From: Methanosarcinales archaeon
Lineage (GTDB): Archaea > Halobacteriota > Methanosarcinia > Methanosarcinales > Methanogasteraceae
NCBI GenBank assembly: GCA_030594905.1
Contig: JAUVEF010000047.1
Span: forward strand, 1 to 7,775
Direction of reading: 5' to 3'
DNA length: 7,775 bases
Shown here: positions 1-5,062 of the stretch, piece after piece
How the letters are laid out: the number at the start of each line of letters is the position of its first letter
Position numbering within the stretch: position 1 is the first letter of the stretch
Program-made: the position numbers and the translations under genes
Notes under the pieces: generated by a model
Databases searched by the model: none
Seen by the model: the letters and a program-made list of their open reading frames with translations, nothing else
Told to the model about the DNA's origin: nothing

Positions 1-867
1 ATGCCAGGAGGCAGGAACCGGCATATCCCTATACAAGGATTTGCGTCTCGCTTCAAGCAGCATTCTCGGAGCTTTCATAAAATCAGCCCCGCAGATAACG
101 CGGTTTCCTGTTTCAGATGATAAGCGTTCCAACCATTCAAGTCCGGTACAACTTCGCATCAAATGATGATCGAGAATCAACGTACCGACTTCCCGGGATA
201 GTCGCTCAGCGTTGCGCCACGCCATTTCAGCCTGCTTTTTCGAAAGTTTATTGGGCATGTAGAGTGGAGGTCCGTCCGCCAACACAATATCAGGTTCCCA
301 GTCCAGTATTTGAGAGATGGCTTTGCCGTCAAGGAGTTGGGTATCAGAGGTGTGCACAAAGACGCAATCTTCCTCGATCCGGGTCATCATCACCGTCTGC
401 GGATTATTAGCTTTGCCCCCATGAAACACAGGTCCGGAAAAGGTCATCGCTCCATGCGTTATACCTTCTGCTGGAGTCAAATCGTTCTTTAGAATAGTAG
501 AAATAGACTTTACTCGTTTTTCTTCGATCGGATGCAGATGATGCGGGTTCTTAGTCCATATCCGGACATCAGGGTTTAATCCGGTTACTTTTTTAATGTT
601 GAACTGATACGGATTCGCATCGGCTAACGGAATGTGATCCCCGTGAAAATGACTGATCACGATGTCGGTTGCTTCTGACCATCGTTGCAGGATCTTCTTC
701 TGTAGCCTCTCATCCACTGCTACCTGCAAGGGGTGGGGAAGCAGCCCGTATCTATTATAACCCAGTGCGATACCCGGATCAATCAGTATCCTCTGCTTCT
801 CGGTCCTTATAAAACAAGAGAGACCTCGTACACCCAACGATTCAGTTCCTATGATCTCTATGTTCAT
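1..867 (-). CDS. UPF0282-type metallo-beta-lactamase-fold hydrolase, C-terminus cut by window edge
   Basis: This reading frame is open from an ATG at 867 to the left edge (289 codons, no stop). The protein shows the metallo-beta-lactamase metal-binding motif HFHGDH at residues 73-78. Further likely metal ligands are H149 in VFHGG, D175 in HTSD, and D233/H234/H235 in LILDHH. The N-terminus (TESLGVRGLSCFI, then LIDPGIALG) resembles the archaeal UPF0282 family (COG2248, predicted metal-dependent hydrolases). Those proteins run to about 300 residues, so only a short C-terminal piece should be missing. The substrate of this family is unknown to me; a cytoplasmic enzyme is expected because no signal peptide or membrane segment is visible. 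A GTGAT Shine-Dalgarno core ends 3 nt before the ATG, and a TATA box lies about 59 bp upstream, so the gene probably has its own promoter despite following the membrane-protein operon by only 74 bp. Fold assignment is firm, family assignment likely, function open. Confidence 0.85.
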   Translation of the reverse strand, partial: MNIEIIGTESLGVRGLSCFIRTEKQRILIDPGIALGYNRYGLLPHPLQVAVDERLQKKILQRWSEATDIVISHFHGDHIPLADANPYQFNIKKVTGLNPDVRIWTKNPHHLHPIEEKRVKSISTILKNDLTPAEGITHGAMTFSGPVFHGGKANNPQTVMMTRIEEDCVFVHTSDTQLLDGKAISQILDWEPDIVLADGPPLYMPNKLSKKQAEMAWRNAERLSREVGTLILDHHLMRSCTGLEWLERLSSETGNRVICGADFMKAPRMLLEARRKSLYRDMPVPASWH

Positions 868-920
868 GTTATCACTTTTATGATGTGTCCGGGCGCTCTA
901 AATCAGCCTCTCTCTAACAT

Positions 921-930
921 GTTTATATAA
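921..930 (-). promoter_or_regulatory. TATA box for the metallo-beta-lactamase-fold gene
   Basis: The minus strand reads TTATATAAAC here, a close match to an archaeal TATA box. Its centre is about 59 bp before the ATG at 867, which predicts a transcript start near 900 and a leader of roughly 30 nt carrying the GTGAT Shine-Dalgarno core at 871-875. A leader with an SD contrasts with the apparently leaderless operon-first genes elsewhere in the window. Inferred from sequence only. Confidence 0.5.
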
Positions 931-941
931 TCATCTTTGAC

Positions 942-2927
942 TCAAGACAGCAGAACCACGTCACCAAACTCCTCTTCTCGTGAATCGACTGCGAACGCCA
1001 TGAACGCGAACACACACCAAACCACCGCTCCCACGAATAGAAGGATGTAGCCGATCATCAAGATGCAGAACTGACTTAGCAGGAATAACCAGTGGTTATT
1101 GAGCTGGTCCGCACGGGCGCTGCTTGCATTGTACAACTCCTGCTCGCCTGCTGACTGGTATTCGTTTGCGGCAGTTTCTGTCATGTTTACTGCAAACCGG
1201 TACCCATCCGAGGTTCCATCGTAAGCAAACGGGTTGACCAGCAGTTTTGCGTCACCCCACTGGTACAGGTCTTCGGACGCACGCCGAATCGCATCCTCCG
1301 CATCCACGCGGTTGTTGTTTGCGCTCTCGATCTTCTGATTGTATGATGATACCGATTCTGCCGCCAGTTTATATGCAGCGCTGCACTGGTCAGGCGAGTT
1401 TAAAAGCTCGTACGTTATAGCTGCATGGCGGTATGCAATGATCTTTGTGCGATCGTCCGCAGCGTCTGCCGCCATCTTTTCAAAATATAGAGACTCTTTC
1501 TGCAGTATGCTGGTTATGTAATCATTAGACATTTTATGGATATTGGTCTGCGCCTCTGTCTTCGCGCTCTTCTGCATGGTGTCCACAGCAATTCCTGCGA
1601 CCAGCAGATCGTTTGTCGCAGCCCCGTGATCGCCCTCGCCAGTCTTCCTGACTGCCTGTTCCATCGCACCAAGGAACGTTACAGACGCCTGTGAGACGCT
1701 TGCAACCGACGCCCATTGCTCAGCACTCTCCGCGTTTGCAGACAGCATCCCGAGAGATTTTCCTGCGATATTTGACGCATCAGGGCTTCCTGATCCCTGA
1801 ATGGTCTGCAATGCAGCCTTCGTCGCTGCGATATCGATCGGTGTTGCGGTCGCCTTCAGCGCGATGGTCCCGTTCCCTGCGCTGTGTGTGAGGAGATGGC
1901 GCCAGGAATACGTCCTGCCAACCACGGTTTCTCCACGGAACCGGAGCGTAAACGTGAGCGCCACAGAACTTCCTTTCGGTATCGTAGAAGCCGGCAAGTT
2001 AACCGACATCCAGTCGTCCTTCCCGTCTCCCGGTTGGCTTTCATCACGAACGATCTTGACCGAGGTGATGTCCTTGTATCCAAGCACTTCACTCAGTGTT
2101 ATCTCCAGCGGGACTGATTTTAACACGTCAACCCTCCTAAAGTCCGGGCTGTATGATGACATCTCAAATTTAACCTCATGCTTAACAGTCACTGTAACCG
2201 TAAGGGTTTGCGATCCGGCTTTTCCTGCATCAACTCGCAGTTTGCCCTGGTGCTCACCCTCCGGGGCTGATACCGGTATGATGATCGTCAGTGTGGCGGT
2301 GCCAGTGCTCTGTTCTGAAATCGTCGACGGATTGTTCACGCTAAATGTCATTCCTGCATCAGGATTGCCATACGCAGCCACGCTGCCCAGGGTCATCTTG
2401 GTATCACCGTCGTTTACGATCTGAAACGTCTTTTCAACCTTAAAGCCGGTCTTCTCCATCTCCTTTCTCGGTTTGTTGAATACCACAGGATCGTCTATCT
2501 CAACGTTCTGGAGCGAGGCAAGGTGCGCCGGGACCAGGCGATCGACGTTGATGGTGATGGTGGCTGTGTTGTGCTCTGCACCGTTCACACTAACCGTTAA
2601 GGTATGCGCCCCTTCAGAAACATCTCCGGCTACTGTCACACTGATCTGGACATTCTTTGATTTGTTTGATCGTAGCGTAAATGATGAATCAGAACTGGAT
2701 ATGCTGGTGGTTATGCCGGTTGGGGGGTTTGGTACGCTTACAGTGATAATTTCGTCAACGTCTCCCGTGTTGCTGACATGAACCTTCACCGTTGCCGACT
2801 TTGCTTTCGCATCCCCATACCGCGCATCCAGATCGATATCGCAGGAATCGCCGGTTACAGAGAGGTCTGCCTGCGCAGTCTGCATGATCATGAAAAAGAT
2901 CACAAAGAGAAACAGAACGTTCCTCAC
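942..2927 (-). CDS. Secreted/membrane-anchored protein with Ig-like domains, helical ectodomain and C-terminal membrane anchor
   Basis: A 661-aa protein starting with GTG (shown as M). Residues 1-20 form a signal peptide with a plausible cut after TAQA. Residues about 21-128, 140-250 and 251-365 look like three beta-sandwich (Ig-like, NEW3/CARDB-like) domains, rich in alternating T/V strands such as TLTVTVTV. Residues about 366-610 are helical and Ala/Ser-rich. A hydrophobic stretch at about 613-646 is either one long membrane helix or a tight hairpin, followed by a 14-residue acidic tail ending in GDVVLLS. Sequons at N88, N352, N581 and N600 fit an outside location. The start is fixed by an excellent Shine-Dalgarno GAGGTGAT (2931-2938) and a GTGA overlap with the stop of the preceding gene, implying translational coupling. 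It is the second gene of an operon that diverges from the FtsZ-like gene. I do not recognise a named family; the expected role is a cell-surface partner of that FtsZ-like protein (inference). Confidence 0.85.
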   Translation of the reverse strand: MRNVLFLFVIFFMIMQTAQADLSVTGDSCDIDLDARYGDAKAKSATVKVHVSNTGDVDEIITVSVPNPPTGITTSISSSDSSFTLRSNKSKNVQISVTVAGDVSEGAHTLTVSVNGAEHNTATITINVDRLVPAHLASLQNVEIDDPVVFNKPRKEMEKTGFKVEKTFQIVNDGDTKMTLGSVAAYGNPDAGMTFSVNNPSTISEQSTGTATLTIIIPVSAPEGEHQGKLRVDAGKAGSQTLTVTVTVKHEVKFEMSSYSPDFRRVDVLKSVPLEITLSEVLGYKDITSVKIVRDESQPGDGKDDWMSVNLPASTIPKGSSVALTFTLRFRGETVVGRTYSWRHLLTHSAGNGTIALKATATPIDIAATKAALQTIQGSGSPDASNIAGKSLGMLSANAESAEQWASVASVSQASVTFLGAMEQAVRKTGEGDHGAATNDLLVAGIAVDTMQKSAKTEAQTNIHKMSNDYITSILQKESLYFEKMAADAADDRTKIIAYRHAAITYELLNSPDQCSAAYKLAAESVSSYNQKIESANNNRVDAEDAIRRASEDLYQWGDAKLLVNPFAYDGTSDGYRFAVNMTETAANEYQSAGEQELYNASSARADQLNNHWLFLLSQFCILMIGYILLFVGAVVWCVFAFMAFAVDSREEEFGDVVLLS

Positions 2928-3901
2928 CCGATCACCTCGTTTCCAAGCAGCGTATCCTCAACAGCGTGTGTCCACCTGAAGATGCGGTCGAGTGCGATAA
3001 TCAGGATCGTGATGAAAAACGCCCCGAACACCGCGGCATATCGCAGAAAAACGGCGACAAGTTCAGTGTGCGCATCATCGACCGTAACAAGCATCTCATC
3101 GATCTGCGATGCCTGCTCGTCGCCGTGTTTTGTGTATAATTCGTAAGCAGTGGCAAGTTCCCTTTCAGAAGTCCTTGCCGAGAGAATTCCCGTTACAACG
3201 GTTATCATGTTGGTTGAATTGTTAAGTCCGCTCATAGCCTGCTCAAAGTTCGCCTCTCCGACACAGAACGACTCGTTTGCAACCTCCATGTCGAACCGGT
3301 ACTCGGACTCGAGTTCTTTCACCTTGAGATCCACATACGTCGTCTTTGTGAGATCCTCTGCCTCCCTGTATGCAACCCGAGCCTGCTCATAGTAATTGAT
3401 CGAGAGGCGTGTATCGTTCTCACTTTCGGCAAGCGCCTCAAAATAAACACCCTGGTCTGTGAAAAAATGCGTCAGCGCCATTCTTGGATAAATCGTGATG
3501 AAATTCTCTTTTGCCTGATTATATCCTTCGAGCGTGTCTATATCACCCTTTAACTGGGCAGCCTTAGTCAGCGCAGTTTCATGCGACTGCGGATCGCCTT
3601 TTGATGCAAGATCATTAATCTCATCAAATTTCAGGAAAATGCCGCCCTGCCCTGACGCAAGGTTCACCCACTTCCTTGTCGTGGTGGTGATCTGGTTTTC
3701 CGGAAGGGTTTGCAGTGTAATCAGGATCTGCTTGTGCATAAGGTCGAGTTCCTGATACCTTGCAAGCACAGGCGGTTTCACCTCACTTGCCTGCTCGACC
3801 AGTTCCCGTTTCAGTGCATCGTCCCCGAGAGCGGGTGCTGCGAGCATGGATAGCAATGCAACAGCAAACAGATAAATCACCAGATCAATCGCACGAACCA
3901 T
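2924..3901 (-). CDS. Helical ectodomain protein with signal peptide and C-terminal transmembrane segment
   Basis: A 325-aa protein when read from the ATG at 3901. This start gives a clean signal peptide (MVR, then a hydrophobic core, cut near APALG) at residues 1-26. A longer in-frame ATG at 3925 adds eight residues but sits inside the TATA element, so I reject it. Residues about 27-280 are predicted helical, with a TPR-like stretch near 153-185 (YFEALAES, then YYEQARVAYREAE). One membrane helix covers about 282-304, followed by a cytoplasmic tail of about 20 residues ending in GNEVIG. Sequons at N162, N209, N227 and N228 fit an outside ectodomain. The stop overlaps the GTG of the 661-aa gene by four bases, so the two are made together. 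No named family is recognised. Part of its helical region resembles one in the 661-aa partner, suggesting related ectodomains. A role with the divergent FtsZ-like gene is inferred from position. Confidence 0.85.
   Translation of the reverse strand: MVRAIDLVIYLFAVALLSMLAAPALGDDALKRELVEQASEVKPPVLARYQELDLMHKQILITLQTLPENQITTTTRKWVNLASGQGGIFLKFDEINDLASKGDPQSHETALTKAAQLKGDIDTLEGYNQAKENFITIYPRMALTHFFTDQGVYFEALAESENDTRLSINYYEQARVAYREAEDLTKTTYVDLKVKELESEYRFDMEVANESFCVGEANFEQAMSGLNNSTNMITVVTGILSARTSERELATAYELYTKHGDEQASQIDEMLVTVDDAHTELVAVFLRYAAVFGAFFITILIIALDRIFRWTHAVEDTLLGNEVIG
2931..2938 (-). promoter_or_regulatory. Strong Shine-Dalgarno site inside the upstream gene, for the 661-aa gene
   Basis: The minus strand reads GAGGTGAT, matching eight consecutive bases of the archaeal anti-SD complement, three bases before the GTG start at 2927. 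It lies in the last codons of the 325-aa gene. This fixes the GTG start and supports coupled translation through the GTGA overlap. Confidence 0.8.
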
Positions 3902-3922
3902 AATATAACCACCACGAAAAAC

Positions 3923-3930
3923 CATATATG
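3923..3930. promoter_or_regulatory. Shared palindromic TATA element of a divergent promoter
   Basis: The sequence CATATATG is a perfect palindrome centred at 3926.5. The minus-strand ATG begins at 3901 and the plus-strand ATG at 3952, each 25.5 bp from that centre. Archaeal TATA boxes sit about 26 bp before the transcript start, so one element could drive both genes, with transcripts starting at or next to each ATG. A GGTGG stretch before the minus ATG (about 3908-3915) could act as an SD if transcription began earlier. A second AT-rich site (TTATATT, 3902-3908) lies too close to the ATG to act as the TATA box for it. Confidence 0.6.
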
Positions 3931-3951
3931 CGTTGCGGTTAATCCGGGAAT

Positions 3952-4986
3952 ATGGTAGGTTTTCTGATCGGTGCCGGACATGCAGGGGGTGCGCTTCTGG
4001 ATGCCGTCTGCAAGCGTGGTGCAGGAAAGAACCCGAGAATCGCGATCAACCCGAGGGTTACACTTGAACATGTCAGGAAGAAGGAGCAGTACCTGCTGAC
4101 CGATAAAGGATTCTTCGGATCAGGTGACGACGACGTCGGGCGACGGGATTTTGCCGATACCACGGCATCTGCGTCTGCAATGGATTCGTACGACGCCACG
4201 CTGCTTGGATTGCTGAACGATAACATCGAGGACGCCGATTTCGCAATTATTTTCCTCGGTCTTGGTGGAATCACTGGACCTGGGATATCACCAATCATAG
4301 CACGCATGCTAAGCGACCTTGACATACCAACCATGGTCTTTGGCATTCTGCCCGCCCGGACCGGAACCGGTGCAGATGCGCGTGCACAGTACCGAAACGT
4401 GGGCTATGCGATCGAGCATCTTAAGAAATACACTGACGCGTTCATCCTGATGGATAACCAGCGCATCGCCTACACAAGCAACATCGAGAGTGCGTACCCA
4501 CAGTTCAACCAGTATGCTGCTGCGGTCATCTCTGACATCCTGTCCGGATCCGACCCGAAGGTGAGCACCGCATCGAGCCTTAGTGTCAGGGACATCATGT
4601 CATGCATATCCATCCCCGAGGGGGGGTTTTCCGTGTTCGGGCGTGCAAGCGTACTGTCAAAGGACCTGCCAGGATATTTCATCCCGGTAGGCGGGCACAA
4701 ACCGATCGATGTGCCAACCCTGATAGGCGTCGCTGTCGAGAAGCAGTCGATGGATACGGATACGAAGGCTGCCCGGAAGAGCACTGCGCTCCTTGGGGTG
4801 CCGCCATGGTACATGAAAAAGGAAAACGCGATCGATACTGGATCCATAGAGCGATTTTTGTATGAAAACTCACCGGCTGACCACAATCTTGGTATTTCTC
4901 TCACAAAGAGGCGGCTTGTTACGCTGACGATGCTGTTTACGTACCAGTATGGCGATCTGTCCGAATTCCTGACTGTTGGTCAGTAA
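3952..4986 (+). CDS. Divergent FtsZ/tubulin-superfamily protein (FtsZ-like)
   Basis: A 344-aa protein that begins directly at the first strand of the tubulin/FtsZ GTPase fold. By-eye matches to FtsZ are: T1 loop GAGHAGG (7-13); T3 region GFFGSGDDDVGRRDFADT (53-70), like the GLGAGxxPExG region; T4 loop GLGGITGPG (103-111) in place of GMGGGTGTG; ILPARTGTGADAR (132-144), where FtsZ has PFxxEGxxR; and DNQRI (168-172), in place of PNDRL. After ISDIL (193-197), the segment SSLSVRDIMS (208-217) lies where FtsZ has its T7 catalytic loop, but the usual Asp residues read as Ser. The C-terminal half is shorter and poorly conserved, and the long unstructured FtsZ tail with its conserved peptide is absent. 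It is probably a cytoplasmic GTP-binding, polymer-forming protein. The divergent neighbours are two membrane-anchored surface proteins, suggesting membrane remodelling rather than canonical division. It is less like canonical FtsZ or CetZ than those are to each other in the motifs. No SD precedes the ATG, so a leaderless transcript is likely. Confidence 0.82.
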   Translation: MVGFLIGAGHAGGALLDAVCKRGAGKNPRIAINPRVTLEHVRKKEQYLLTDKGFFGSGDDDVGRRDFADTTASASAMDSYDATLLGLLNDNIEDADFAIIFLGLGGITGPGISPIIARMLSDLDIPTMVFGILPARTGTGADARAQYRNVGYAIEHLKKYTDAFILMDNQRIAYTSNIESAYPQFNQYAAAVISDILSGSDPKVSTASSLSVRDIMSCISIPEGGFSVFGRASVLSKDLPGYFIPVGGHKPIDVPTLIGVAVEKQSMDTDTKAARKSTALLGVPPWYMKKENAIDTGSIERFLYENSPADHNLGISLTKRRLVTLTMLFTYQYGDLSEFLTVGQ

Positions 4987-4993
4987 GATCAGC

Positions 4994-5023
4994 GATCCAG
5001 GGGCTGCTGTGGCTGGATCTTTT
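4994..5023 (+). terminator. Hairpin plus T-run after the FtsZ-like gene
   Basis: GATCCAG (4994-5000) and CTGGATC (5013-5019) form a perfect 7-bp stem around a 12-nt loop, followed at once by TTTT (5020-5023). It starts 8 bp after the TAA and lies in the 76-bp gap between two convergent genes. It may end plus-strand transcription; archaeal termination mainly needs the T-run, which here is short. There is no matching T-run on the minus strand for hdrA. Confidence 0.45.
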
Positions 5024-5062
5024 CTGCACCTAACCGGAATATTCTGTGGAATACACCCGGAG

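Noticed and set aside
1801..2424. A 207-codon plus-strand frame opposite the Ig-like region
   Set aside because: It is antisense to well-supported beta-sandwich domains and shows no SD, no motif and an irregular Ser/Val-rich composition that mirrors the T/V codons of the real gene.
3902..3925. Alternative start at 3925 adding eight residues to the 325-aa membrane protein
   Set aside because: That ATG lies inside the palindromic TATA element, has no SD, and would put a Phe/Arg/Gly-rich extension before a textbook signal peptide that begins at 3901.
3939..4346. Minus-strand frame opposite the first half of the FtsZ-like gene
   Set aside because: The plus strand carries clear T1, T3 and T4 loop motifs; the opposite frame has only Ser/Pro-rich sequence and no start signal.
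5037..5044. Palindrome GAATATTC between the convergent genes
   Set aside because: It is short, lies downstream of both genes and has no link to a start, so it is likely chance.
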